Assembly (NCBI RefSeq): GCF_002250505.1
Contig: NZ_NJGY01000001.1
Location: 1,422,489 to 1,486,488 of the forward strand
Length of the DNA stretch: 64,000 nucleotides
Direction: 5' to 3'
Origin: Janthinobacterium sp. PC23-8
Lineage (GTDB): Bacteria; Pseudomonadota; Gammaproteobacteria; Burkholderiales; Burkholderiaceae_D
The translations under genes were made by a program, and so were the position numbers. Position 1 is the first letter of the stretch; each line of letters opens with the position of its first letter. The notes under the pieces were generated by a model. It ran no database searches and was not told the origin of the DNA. It worked only from the letters and a program-made list of their open reading frames with translations. Positions 49,768-57,867 of this stretch are shown here, piece by piece.

Positions 49768-50463
49768 TCAGACGACCTTGAGGCGCAATTCGCCCAGGCC
49801 GGTGATGGTACCCAGCAGTTCGTCGCCACGCTGCACCGCCGCCACGCCGGCCGGTGTGCCCGTGTAGATCAGGTCGCCCGGCTGCAAGGTGAAATAGGTC
49901 GACAGGTCGGCAATGGTTTCGGCCACGTTCCAGATCAGTTTGTCGATATTGCTGCTTTGCCGCACGGCGCCATTGACCTGCAGCGTGATGGCGGCGCTAC
50001 CGATCTCGCCGGCCTGGGCGGCCGGAGTGATGGGGCCGATCGGCGCGGAGTATTCAAACGCCTTGCCCGTATCCCAGGGCCGGCCCAGTTTTTTGGCCGC
50101 GCCCTGCACGTCGCGGCGCGTCATGTCGAGGCCAATCGCATAGCCCCACACATGCTCCATTGCCTGTTCCACGGCGATATCGCTGCCGCCCTTGCCGATC
50201 GCCACCACCAGTTCCATCTCGTGCTGGAAGTCCTCCGTTTGCGCCGGATACGGCAGTTCGCCGGTGGCGCCGTGTGCCACCGGCAGCACGGCGTCGGCCG
50301 GCTTCATGAAAAAGAACGGCGCCTCGCGGCCCGTGTGGCCCATTTCCTGGGCGTGATCGACGTAGTTGCGACCCACGCAATAAATGCGGTGGACGGGAAA
50401 CAGGGCCTGCTGACCGACGACGGGCACGGCGGCCTGCACCGGTGCGGCGAAAACATACGACAT
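49768..50463 (-). CDS. Fumarylacetoacetate hydrolase family protein
   Basis: A 231-residue Mg-dependent enzyme of the FAH superfamily, which includes fumarylpyruvate and acylpyruvate hydrolases. Key stretches: IYCVGRNYVDHAQEMGH, EAPFFFMKPADAVL, the metal-site DFQHEMELVVAIG, WGYAIGLDMTRRDVQ and the terminal GDLIYTGTPAGVAAV. The exact substrate is uncertain; position near pca genes suggests aromatic degradation, but a terminator-like hairpin separates it from the gene upstream. AGGAGAG precedes the ATG. Confidence 0.9.
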   Translation of the reverse strand: MSYVFAAPVQAAVPVVGQQALFPVHRIYCVGRNYVDHAQEMGHTGREAPFFFMKPADAVLPVAHGATGELPYPAQTEDFQHEMELVVAIGKGGSDIAVEQAMEHVWGYAIGLDMTRRDVQGAAKKLGRPWDTGKAFEYSAPIGPITPAAQAGEIGSAAITLQVNGAVRQSSNIDKLIWNVAETIADLSTYFTLQPGDLIYTGTPAGVAAVQRGDELLGTITGLGELRLKVV

Positions 50464-50485
50464 GGTCTCTCCTGGAAAATGGGGT

Positions 50486-50514
50486 AAAAAATGGCAGCCA
50501 TCACGCTGCCATTT
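50486..50514 (-). terminator. Minus-strand terminator upstream of the FAH gene
   Basis: AAATGGCAG (50489-50497) and CTGCCATTT (50506-50514) form a 9-bp stem with an 8-base loop; the minus strand then runs into T-rich sequence. It ends the MHS transporter message and lies only 22 bases before the next start codon. Confidence 0.75.
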
Positions 50515-50545
50515 CCTGAGTGCTTATTCTACGACGTTTGCATGC

Positions 50546-51838
50546 TTATTTCAGCAGGCCCGAACGGCTCGGGTCCGGCATGCGGATGGCCACGATAAAC
50601 GAGATCAGGCACATGACGGTGACGTACCAGTAGAAATACTCCTCCACGTGCCAGGCCTTGAACTGCAGCGCCACGTATTCGGCCGAACCGCCGAACATGG
50701 CGTTGGCCACCGCATACGACAGGCCCACACCCAGCGCGCGCACTTCGACCGGGAACATCTCGGCCTTGATCAGGCCGCTGATCGAGGTGTAGAAGCTGAT
50801 GATGGCCAGCGCGATGATGATCAGGCCAAACGCCGCGTACGGGCTGCTGATGTCTTTCAGGGTGTGCATGATCGGCAGCACGCACAAGGTGGCCAGGCCG
50901 CCGAAGAACAGCATCGAGGTGCGCCGGCCGATACGGTCCGACAAGGCGCCGAACACCGGCTGCAGGATCATATACACCAGCAAGGCGCAGGTCATCACGG
51001 CGCTGGCCGTCTTGGTGTCCATGCCGGCCGTGTTGACCAGGTATTTCTGCATATAGGTGGTAAAGGTGTAGAACACCAGCGAGCCGCCGGCCGTAAAGCC
51101 CAGCACCGTGACAAAGGCGCGCTTGTGCTTGAGCAGGCCGCGCAAGCTGCCCGCGTCCTTGTCCTTGCGCTCGCTGGCGGTGGTCGTTTCGGTCAGGGAC
51201 TTGCGCAGGTTCAGCGACACCAACGCAGCCAGCGCGCCAAACACGAAGGGGATGCGCCAGCCCCAGGCACGCAGCTCTTCCAGGGTCAGCAGTTGCTGCA
51301 GCACCACCAGCACCAGCAGCGCCAGCAACTGGCCGCCGATCAGGGTGACGTACTGGAACGAGGCGAAAAAGCCGCGCTTGCCCGATTCCGACACTTCGCT
51401 CATGTAGGTGGCGCTGGTGCCGTATTCGCCGCCGACCGACAGGCCCTGGAACAGGCGCGCCAGCAGCAGCAGGAACGGCGCGAAGGCGCCGATGGTGTCA
51501 TAGGTGGGCATGACGGCGATCATCAGCGAGCCGCCGCACATCATCAGCACGGAAATCATCATCGACTGACGGCGGCCGTATTTGTCGGCGATGCGGCCGA
51601 ACAGCCAGCCGCCGACCGGGCGCATCAGGAAGCCGGCGGCAAAGATGCCGGCCGTTTGCAGCAGCTGCGTGGTCGGATTACCGGAAGGGAAAAAAGCGTG
51701 CGAGAAATACAGGGCACAGAAGGAATAAATATAGAAATCGAACCATTCCACCAGGTTGCCGGAGGAGGCGCCGATAATGGCCTTGATGCGTTGCTGGGAT
51801 GTCAGCTGCGCAACGTCGTGCGGTGTGTCATGTGTCAT
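50546..51838 (-). CDS. MHS-family MFS transporter (b), KgtP/PcaT-like
   Basis: A 430-residue, 12-helix proton symporter. Signature segments: [74 protein letters not shown] and [14 protein letters not shown]. It stands directly downstream of pcaIJF, so beta-ketoadipate, alpha-ketoglutarate or an aromatic acid are likely cargo (inference). The first codon is at 51838, 20 bases past a strong terminator. The ribosome-binding site is AAGAAGA. Confidence 0.9.
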   Translation of the reverse strand: MTHDTPHDVAQLTSQQRIKAIIGASSGNLVEWFDFYIYSFCALYFSHAFFPSGNPTTQLLQTAGIFAAGFLMRPVGGWLFGRIADKYGRRQSMMISVLMMCGGSLMIAVMPTYDTIGAFAPFLLLLARLFQGLSVGGEYGTSATYMSEVSESGKRGFFASFQYVTLIGGQLLALLVLVVLQQLLTLEELRAWGWRIPFVFGALAALVSLNLRKSLTETTTASERKDKDAGSLRGLLKHKRAFVTVLGFTAGGSLVFYTFTTYMQKYLVNTAGMDTKTASAVMTCALLVYMILQPVFGALSDRIGRRTSMLFFGGLATLCVLPIMHTLKDISSPYAAFGLIIIALAIISFYTSISGLIKAEMFPVEVRALGVGLSYAVANAMFGGSAEYVALQFKAWHVEEYFYWYVTVMCLISFIVAIRMPDPSRSGLLK

Positions 51839-51858
51839 AGGCGTCTTCTTGTTCGTGT

Positions 51859-51901
51859 AAAAAAGGCAAGGCCAGCCCGGGTTTTGGGGGCTGGCCTTGC
51901 C
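51859..51901 (-). terminator. Strong minus-strand terminator after pcaF
   Basis: Perfect 14-bp arms (GGCAAGGCCAGCCC at 51865-51878 and complement at 51888-51901) flank a 9-base loop; on the minus strand six T follow. It closes the pcaIJF message. Confidence 0.88.
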
Positions 51902-51982
51902 ATCATACGCGCTGCAAACGCGCCGCGCGCCCGCCCGGCGTACGCATAAATACGTATGCCGGGCAATCGCTCCGCAGCAGCA

Positions 51983-53185
51983 TCAAACTCTTTCCAGCAC
52001 CAGCGCAATGCCCTGGCCCACGCCGATGCACATGGTGCACAGCGCATAGCGCCCGCCCGTGCGGTGCAGCTGGTTGACGGCTGTCATGGCCAGGCGTGCA
52101 CCGGACGCACCCAACGGATGGCCCAGCGCAATCGCGCCGCCGTTCGGGTTGACGCGCGGATCGTCGTCGCGCACGCCAAGCTGGCGCAGCACGGCCAGGC
52201 CCTGCGCGGCAAACGCCTCGTTCAGTTCGATCACGTCGAAGTCCGCCATCGTCAAGCCCGTCATGGCCAGCACTTTTTGGGTGGCGGGCGCCGGGCCGAT
52301 GCCCATGATGCGCGGCGCCACGCCGGCGGTGGCCATCGCCACCACGCGCGCGCGCGGCGTCAGGCCATGGCGGGCGGCACTCGCTTCGTCGGCCAGCAGC
52401 AGGGCCACGGCGCCGTCATTGACGCCGGAGGCATTGCCGGCCGTCACGGTGCCGTCGGGGCGCACCACCGGTTTCAATTTCGCCAGCGTTTCCAGCGTGG
52501 TGGCACGCGGATGCTCGTCACGCGTGACGATGACGGGATCGCCCTTTTTTTGCGCGATGGTGACGGGGCAGATCTCGCTGTCGAACACGCCAGCTTCCTG
52601 AGCGGCCAGCGCCTTGGTCTGGCTGGCCAGCGCCATCAGATCCTGGTCCGCGCGGCTGATGCCGAAATCGCTGGCGACGTTTTCCGCCGTTTCCGGCATC
52701 GAATCGACGCCATACTGCGCCTTCATCAGGGGATTGATAAAGCGCCAGCCGATGGTGGTGTCTTCCATTTTCATGCCGCGCGAAAAGGCGCTGTCGGCCT
52801 TGCCCATCACGAACGGCGCGCGGCTCATGCTTTCCACGCCGCCGGCGATCATCAGGCCCGCTTCGCCGCTCTTGATAAAGCGCGCGGCGCTGCCGACGGC
52901 GTCCAGGCCCGAGCCACATAAACGGTTCAGGGTGGCGCCCGGCACCGTGACGGGCAAGCCGGCCAGCAAGGCCACCATGCGCGCCACGTTGCGGTTGTCT
53001 TCGCCGGCCTGGTTGGCGCTGCCGTACAGCACGTCGGTGACGGCTTCCCAGTCGACGTTCGGGTTGCGCGCCATCAGGGCGCGGATCGGCACTGCGCCAA
53101 GATCGTCGGCGCGCACGCCGGACAAGGCGCCGCCATAGCGGCCAAAGGCGGTACGCTGGGCGTCACAAATAAAGGCTGCGGTCAT
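51983..53185 (-). CDS. pcaF: 3-oxoadipyl-CoA thiolase PcaF
   Basis: A 400-residue thiolase that splits beta-ketoadipyl-CoA into succinyl-CoA and acetyl-CoA, the last step of the protocatechuate branch. Catalytic C90 is in TLNRLCGSGLDAV, the His in GGAIALGHPLGASGAR and the second Cys in ALCTMCIGVGQG. That last phrase is typical of PcaF/PaaJ. The start MTAAFICDAQ (53185) has GGAGG eight bases upstream. It follows pcaJ by 39 bp in an operon. Confidence 0.93.
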   Translation of the reverse strand: MTAAFICDAQRTAFGRYGGALSGVRADDLGAVPIRALMARNPNVDWEAVTDVLYGSANQAGEDNRNVARMVALLAGLPVTVPGATLNRLCGSGLDAVGSAARFIKSGEAGLMIAGGVESMSRAPFVMGKADSAFSRGMKMEDTTIGWRFINPLMKAQYGVDSMPETAENVASDFGISRADQDLMALASQTKALAAQEAGVFDSEICPVTIAQKKGDPVIVTRDEHPRATTLETLAKLKPVVRPDGTVTAGNASGVNDGAVALLLADEASAARHGLTPRARVVAMATAGVAPRIMGIGPAPATQKVLAMTGLTMADFDVIELNEAFAAQGLAVLRQLGVRDDDPRVNPNGGAIALGHPLGASGARLAMTAVNQLHRTGGRYALCTMCIGVGQGIALVLERV

Positions 53186-53224
53186 GTTACTTTCCTCCAA
53201 GAAAGGTTATGTATTGGTGAGAAT

Positions 53225-53866
53225 TCAGCGCGCGTCCGTCAGGGTGACGGGCGTCAAGGCCTGCAACTGTTCGAAACTGAGGCCCTCGACCAGTTCGATC
53301 ACGCTTGCACCCTGCGGCCCCAGGTCGATCACGGCCAGGTCGCTGTAGATGCGGCTGACGCAGCCCACGCCGGTCAGCGGGTAGGTGCAGTGCTGCACCA
53401 GCTTGCTGTCGCCGGTCTTGGTCAGCAATTCCATCATGACCCAGGTTTTTTTCGCGCCGATGGCCAGGTCCATCGCGCCGCCGACGGCCGGAATCGCATC
53501 CGGCGCGCCAGTATGCCAGTTGGCCAGGTCACCGGTGGCGGACACCTGGAAGGCGCCCAGCACGCAGATATCGAGGTGGCCGCCGCGCATCATGGCAAAG
53601 CTGTCGGCATGGTGGAAATAGCTGCCACCGGGCAGCAAGGTGACGGGCTGCTTGCCCGCGTTGATCAGGTCGTAGTCCTCTTCGCCGGGCGCCGGCGCCG
53701 GGCCCATGCCGATCACGCCGTTTTCGCTGTGCAAAATGATCTCGGCACCGGCCGGCAGGTGGTTGGCGACCAGGGTCGGCAAGCCGATGCCCAGGTTCAC
53801 CACGGATCCTTCATGGATGTCGGCTGCCACGCGGGCCGCCATCTGGTCTCGATTCCATTTGTTCAT
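53225..53866 (-). CDS. pcaJ: 3-oxoadipate CoA-transferase subunit B
   Basis: A 213-residue beta subunit of a succinyl-CoA:3-ketoacid transferase. The catalytic Glu lies in ILHSENGVIGMGPAPA. Other signatures are VVNLGIGLPTLVANHLP, GGHLDICVLGAFQVS and CTYPLTGVGCVSRIYSDLAV. With the adjacent A subunit it converts beta-ketoadipate to its CoA ester. ScoB (acetoacetate) is the other possible identity; the thiolase and the IclR regulator next to it favour PcaJ. Confidence 0.92.
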   Translation of the reverse strand: MNKWNRDQMAARVAADIHEGSVVNLGIGLPTLVANHLPAGAEIILHSENGVIGMGPAPAPGEEDYDLINAGKQPVTLLPGGSYFHHADSFAMMRGGHLDICVLGAFQVSATGDLANWHTGAPDAIPAVGGAMDLAIGAKKTWVMMELLTKTGDSKLVQHCTYPLTGVGCVSRIYSDLAVIDLGPQGASVIELVEGLSFEQLQALTPVTLTDAR

Positions 53867-53875
53867 AGTTCTCTC

Positions 53876-54574
53876 TCAGGAAGCTTTGAAGCCGGCCGGG
53901 CCGGTGGCGGTGCGCGGCACTTGCACGATGCGCTGCACGAACAGGCCCGGCGTGATCACGTGTTCGGGGTCGATGGCGCCCAGCTCGAGCACCTCATGCA
54001 CTGAGGCAATCGCCACTTTCGCAGCCATCGCCATGATGGGACCGAAGTTGCGCGCCGTCTTGCGGTAGGTAAGGTTGCCCCAGCGGTCGCCCTGCTCGGC
54101 CTTGATCAGCGCGAAGTCGGCGTGGATCGGCGACTCGAACACATACATGCGCCCGTTGATCTCGCGTGTTTCCTTGCCCTTGGCAAGTTCGGTGCCATAG
54201 CCGGTGGGCGTGAAGAAGCCACCAATGCCGGCACCGGCGGCGCGGATGCGCTCGGCCAGATTCCCCTGCGGCACCAGTTCGAGTTCCAGCTTGCCGGCGC
54301 GGTACAGGCCGTCGAACACCTGCGAGTCGGCCTGGCGCGGAAACGAGCAGATGATCTTGCGCACCTGGCCGTTTTTCAGCAGCGCCGCCAGGCCCGTGTC
54401 GCCATTGCCGGCATTGTTGTTGACGATCACCAGGTCGCGCGCGCCATGGGCGATCAGGCCATCGATCAGCTCGGCCGGCTGGCCGGCGCCGCCGAAGCCG
54501 CCGATCATGATGGTGGCGCCATCGTGGATATCGGCCAACGCCTCGCTGACGCTGGTACGGAGTTTATCGATCAT
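53876..54574 (-). CDS. pcaI: 3-oxoadipate CoA-transferase subunit A
   Basis: A 232-residue alpha subunit. Visible: ATIMIGGFGGAGQPAELIDG, LVIVNNNAGNGDTGLAALLK, GIGGFFTPTGYGTELAKGKE and ADFALIKAEQGDRWGNLTYR. It lies 9 bp before pcaJ, so the two are co-translated. The start MIDKL (54574) has AAGGAG at a proper distance; the overlapping ATG three codons up is out of frame. It is divergent from the IclR regulator. Confidence 0.92.
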   Translation of the reverse strand: MIDKLRTSVSEALADIHDGATIMIGGFGGAGQPAELIDGLIAHGARDLVIVNNNAGNGDTGLAALLKNGQVRKIICSFPRQADSQVFDGLYRAGKLELELVPQGNLAERIRAAGAGIGGFFTPTGYGTELAKGKETREINGRMYVFESPIHADFALIKAEQGDRWGNLTYRKTARNFGPIMAMAAKVAIASVHEVLELGAIDPEHVITPGLFVQRIVQVPRTATGPAGFKAS

Positions 54575-54601
54575 GCATGGTCTCCTTATGGAATATGTTA
54601 A

Positions 54602-54640
54602 ATTTGTTCTATATACGAACAAATATTCGCATTGAGAACA
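54602..54640. promoter_or_regulatory. Probable PcaR/PcaU-type operator
   Basis: ATTTGTTC (54602-54609) and GAACAAAT (54617-54624) form a perfect dyad with a 7-base centre, and a third GAAC half-site follows at 54636. A dyad plus a third half-site is the layout known for PcaU/PobR-class IclR regulators. It lies between pcaI and the regulator. Confidence 0.55.
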
Positions 54641-54703
54641 TAATCATGAGAATATGCCTGTTCGCCGTGCTTGTCAATTTGCCGTTCGCACTGATGGCAT
54701 GGC

Positions 54704-54709
54704 TATAAT
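54704..54709 (+). promoter_or_regulatory. -10 box of the IclR regulator gene
   Basis: A consensus TATAAT lies 21 bases before the start codon. The nearest -35-like hexamer, TTGCCG (54679-54684), is 19 bp upstream, which is longer than ideal. Confidence 0.45.
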
Positions 54710-54729
54710 TGCCACCTTGATCCACTGGA

Positions 54730-55557
54730 ATGCTTATGAACGAGCGCAGCACCAACCCAGGCACGACCAACCTCGCTACCGAAGACGGCCCCCGTCCCGG
54801 CGACAGCTATGTGCAGTCCTTTGCGCGCGGGCTGGCCGTGCTGCGCAGCTTTGGCTTTGATGCGCCGCAGCAAACCCTGAGCGAAGTGGCGGAACGGGCA
54901 CAGCTGACACGCGCCGGCGCGCGGCGCATCCTGCTGACCTTGCTGCAACTCGGTTATGTGGAAGCGGACGGCCGGCTGTTCCGGCTCACGCCCAAGGTGC
55001 TGGACCTCGGCTACGCCTATCTGTCGTCCCTGCCGATCTGGACCCAGGCTCAGCCGCTGCTGGAGGAATTGATGCAGGCGCTGCGCCAGTCGTGCTCGGC
55101 CACCGTGCTCGACGGCGACGATATCGTGTATGTGGTGCGGCTGTCGGCGCACCGCACCATGTCGATCAACCTCGGCATCGGCAGCCGGCTGCCCGCCTAT
55201 TGCACCTCGATGGGCCGCGTGCTGCTGTCGGGCCTGGCGCCGGACGCCTTGCGCGCGCGGCTGTCCAGCATGGCGCTATTGAAAATCACGCCAGCGACGA
55301 AAATCGATATCGAGGTGCTGATGGAAGAGATCGCGCAAGTGCGGCGCCAGGGCTGGTGCCTGGTGCAGGAAGAACTGGAACAGGGCCTGGTCGCGCTGGC
55401 CGCACCCGTGTTCGACCGGGCTGGCAAGGTGGTGGCGGCGATCAATGTCAGCGGCCAGACGGCCGGGCCGTCGGTGACCCAGTGGCTGGAACACAGCTTG
55501 CCGACGCTGCTGGCAACGGCGGCGAAAGTCAGTGCGCTGATCGGCATGCAACGCTGA
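54730..55557 (+). CDS. IclR-family regulator of the pca operon, PcaR-like
   Basis: A 275-residue regulator with an N-terminal winged helix (ARGLAVLRSFGFDAPQQTLS, RAQLTRAGARRILLTLLQLG) and the C-terminal ligand-binding domain (RLSAHRTMSINLGIGSRLPA, YCTSMGRVLLSGL, GLVALAAPVFDRAGKVVAAI). This wording is close to PcaR/PcaU/PobR. It is divergent from pcaIJF across a dyad operator, and probably activates that operon with beta-ketoadipate. A second ATG at 54736 is equally possible. Its stop codon abuts the convergent gene's stop exactly. Confidence 0.9.
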   Translation: MLMNERSTNPGTTNLATEDGPRPGDSYVQSFARGLAVLRSFGFDAPQQTLSEVAERAQLTRAGARRILLTLLQLGYVEADGRLFRLTPKVLDLGYAYLSSLPIWTQAQPLLEELMQALRQSCSATVLDGDDIVYVVRLSAHRTMSINLGIGSRLPAYCTSMGRVLLSGLAPDALRARLSSMALLKITPATKIDIEVLMEEIAQVRRQGWCLVQEELEQGLVALAAPVFDRAGKVVAAINVSGQTAGPSVTQWLEHSLPTLLATAAKVSALIGMQR

Positions 55558-57792
55558 TCACGGCGGCCCGATCCAGACCGGATTGCTGTAGGCCTTGTGT
55601 CCATCGCGGTCTTCGACGATCAGCGCATACCAGGCGGCGTTCTCCGTCAGCCTGAAATCGACGCGCCGGGTCTGCGGAAAATGGTCGAAGCTCTGGCTGG
55701 CGAGCACCTTCCCGCCACCGATCAGTTCGACGCGCTTGATGCCGGCCAGCGATTGCAGCGCAAAACCCAGCGAGGCAGGTTGTTTTGCCAGGCGCGTGCC
55801 GAACAGGATATCGGGCTCGATCAGCGGCCCGGCGCTCACATAGGCATGGCCTGCCTTGACGGCGGCGCTGAAACTGGCGGCCGTCAAGGCGCCATCGACA
55901 TGGGCAAACGTGCGCACCCGCCCGGACACATCCTTCCAGACGTCATGCACATCGGTACCGCCGCTCAGGTAATAAGGCTGGCCCTGGTTCCAGTATTGCC
56001 ACAGCCGCTGCAGCACCTTGACATCATCGCCGGGCGTGGCGGCATTGATTTCCACCACGTCAAAGCCCGGGTTGAAACCGCCGGGCGCCAGGCTGGCGTC
56101 GAGGCTGGCGAAATAGCCATACGGGATGAAAGGATGATTAACCTGTATCGTCGTCGCTCCCAGCCGCCGCGCCTCGGCAAAAATCTGTCCCACGCTTGCG
56201 GTGCTCATGTCGATCGCCAGGGTTTGCCCCGCCTTCAAGGGATAGGCGTTGAAATGGGCCCACGAAGCCGACAATTCCATCGAGCCGATAAAGGGCATGC
56301 GGCGGCGCTCGGCAATCGATGCCAGCGCGGGCAAATTGCGCATGGTGTCATGGTCGCTGACGAACAGCAGATCGAGCCCGGCCGCCAGTTGCGCACGCGC
56401 CAGATCGGACGGCGGCGTCACGGCTTCGGCCTGATCCGCATGGTGGTGCAGGTCGGCGGCAAACCAGCCGCGCGCGCGCGGTTCGGCAAACGGCTGCAGC
56501 AGCACCGTGGCGCGCTGGCGCACGCCGGCGGCAACTTGCAGTGTCAGGCGCACCGGCTCGGCCAGGAAGGCGCCGCCCGACGAGACCGTCAACACATACG
56601 GCCCTGGCGCCAGCGTCAGCTCGGCCTTGCCCTTGCGGTCAAGCTCGGTGAAAAAAGTCTTTTTGCCGAGAAACTCCACCACCGGCTGCTGGCCTTCTGT
56701 AATGACGATGCGCGCGTCGAGCGGCACGCCACCGGCGCCGGCGCGCCTGACGTCGATATCGACCGTACCCGGCCCCTGCAACTGATGGAAGTCTTGCGTC
56801 ACGGCCTGGCCGCTGGCCATGTTCAAGGCTTGCGAGGCCGTCTGTCCATGGCCTTTCGCGGTCGCATACATGCGGTAATCGCCCTGCGGCAGCCGCATGC
56901 TGTAGCGCCCGGCCGGCGCCAGCGTCCAGCCGTAGGGCTGGCCCGATTTTTCCACCACCACCACGGCTTGCCGCACCGGCTTGCCGTCGGCGCCGCGCAC
57001 CATGCCGCGCACTTCGCCGGCCGGCAAGCCATCGCGCTCGATCTCGGCGCGCATCACCGGCGCCAGGTCGCCGCTGGCGCCCACTTGCAGCGAGCCGTCA
57101 AAGCGCCGGCTCTCGCCTGGCCCCAGCGTGTGCAACTGATACAGGTCTTTCGACGCATATTCGACATGATCAAAATACGCCGCATGTAGCGCCACGCTCC
57201 AGTCGGCGTCATACGCTGCCATGCGATGCGCCAGGGCCTGCGGTGCCGGCCCATGCTCGGGCGCTCCCGGCACCCCGAACAGGAAGCCGCCCTTCGGCCA
57301 ATACGTCAGGCCCGACAGCAAGCCCGGCAAGGCCACCTCGCCGTCATTGCGCATGAGCGTGCTTATTTCCACCCGGTCCGCGCCGTCTTTCAGGGTGTAG
57401 CTTGTGCTGATCACGACCTTGCCCCAATCACGCGTGGCGCGTATCACGACTTGCTGCGGCCCGGCGTCGAGAATCTCGATCTTCTGATACGTGTTCGGCC
57501 AGGCCGACCAGTTATTCGGAATGAAGTCGGCGAAGACGGCGCGGTCGCGTCCTATCTTGCCCTGGACGACGGCGGCGATATCGACCAGCGCGCCGCGCGG
57601 CACGCCGTACGGCACGGGCGACTCGATGGCCAGCGCGAAGGCCAGGTGCTGATTGACGACGGTGAGGTCGCCGCGCGCCCTGGCGTCACCGTCGCCAATC
57701 GGCGTCGGCCCCGTGACAATGCGCACGGCGGCGCTGGCCAACAGCGGAAGTGCGCACATCAGCCACAGGGCCAGCCTGAAATACCTGCTCAT
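55558..57792 (-). CDS. CehA/McbA family metallohydrolase, exported
   Basis: A 744-residue exported protein with a signal peptide (MSRYFRLALWLMCALPLLAS, cleavage near ASA). Its C-terminal half is a PHP-type metal-dependent hydrolase: AADLHHHADQAEAV, LLFVSDHDTM, TTIQVNHPFIPYG and GGTDVHDVWKDV supply the His and Asp ligands. Two middle beta-domains (GMVRGADGKPVRQAVVVVEK) resemble carboxypeptidase-regulatory folds. The CehA name comes from carbaryl hydrolase, but relatives act on varied esters or phosphoesters. It follows a TonB receptor gene, which hints at uptake of a metal complex or plant-derived compound. Start chosen at 57792 because the upstream codons fall in a terminator. Confidence 0.85.
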   Translation of the reverse strand: MSRYFRLALWLMCALPLLASAAVRIVTGPTPIGDGDARARGDLTVVNQHLAFALAIESPVPYGVPRGALVDIAAVVQGKIGRDRAVFADFIPNNWSAWPNTYQKIEILDAGPQQVVIRATRDWGKVVISTSYTLKDGADRVEISTLMRNDGEVALPGLLSGLTYWPKGGFLFGVPGAPEHGPAPQALAHRMAAYDADWSVALHAAYFDHVEYASKDLYQLHTLGPGESRRFDGSLQVGASGDLAPVMRAEIERDGLPAGEVRGMVRGADGKPVRQAVVVVEKSGQPYGWTLAPAGRYSMRLPQGDYRMYATAKGHGQTASQALNMASGQAVTQDFHQLQGPGTVDIDVRRAGAGGVPLDARIVITEGQQPVVEFLGKKTFFTELDRKGKAELTLAPGPYVLTVSSGGAFLAEPVRLTLQVAAGVRQRATVLLQPFAEPRARGWFAADLHHHADQAEAVTPPSDLARAQLAAGLDLLFVSDHDTMRNLPALASIAERRRMPFIGSMELSASWAHFNAYPLKAGQTLAIDMSTASVGQIFAEARRLGATTIQVNHPFIPYGYFASLDASLAPGGFNPGFDVVEINAATPGDDVKVLQRLWQYWNQGQPYYLSGGTDVHDVWKDVSGRVRTFAHVDGALTAASFSAAVKAGHAYVSAGPLIEPDILFGTRLAKQPASLGFALQSLAGIKRVELIGGGKVLASQSFDHFPQTRRVDFRLTENAAWYALIVEDRDGHKAYSNPVWIGPP

Positions 57793-57805
57793 GAAATATC
57801 TTTCC

Positions 57806-57839
57806 AAAAAAAACGCGGTGGGCAAGCTGCGCCACCGCG
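57806..57839 (-). terminator. Terminator between TonB receptor and metallohydrolase
   Basis: CGCGGTGG (57814-57821) and CCACCGCG (57832-57839) form an 8-bp stem; on the minus strand eight T follow (A-run 57806-57813). It begins 28 bases past the receptor stop codon and ends 13 bases before the next start codon. Confidence 0.85.
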
Positions 57840-57867
57840 TGCGGTCAAGGACCGGCCTGCTTTGAGC

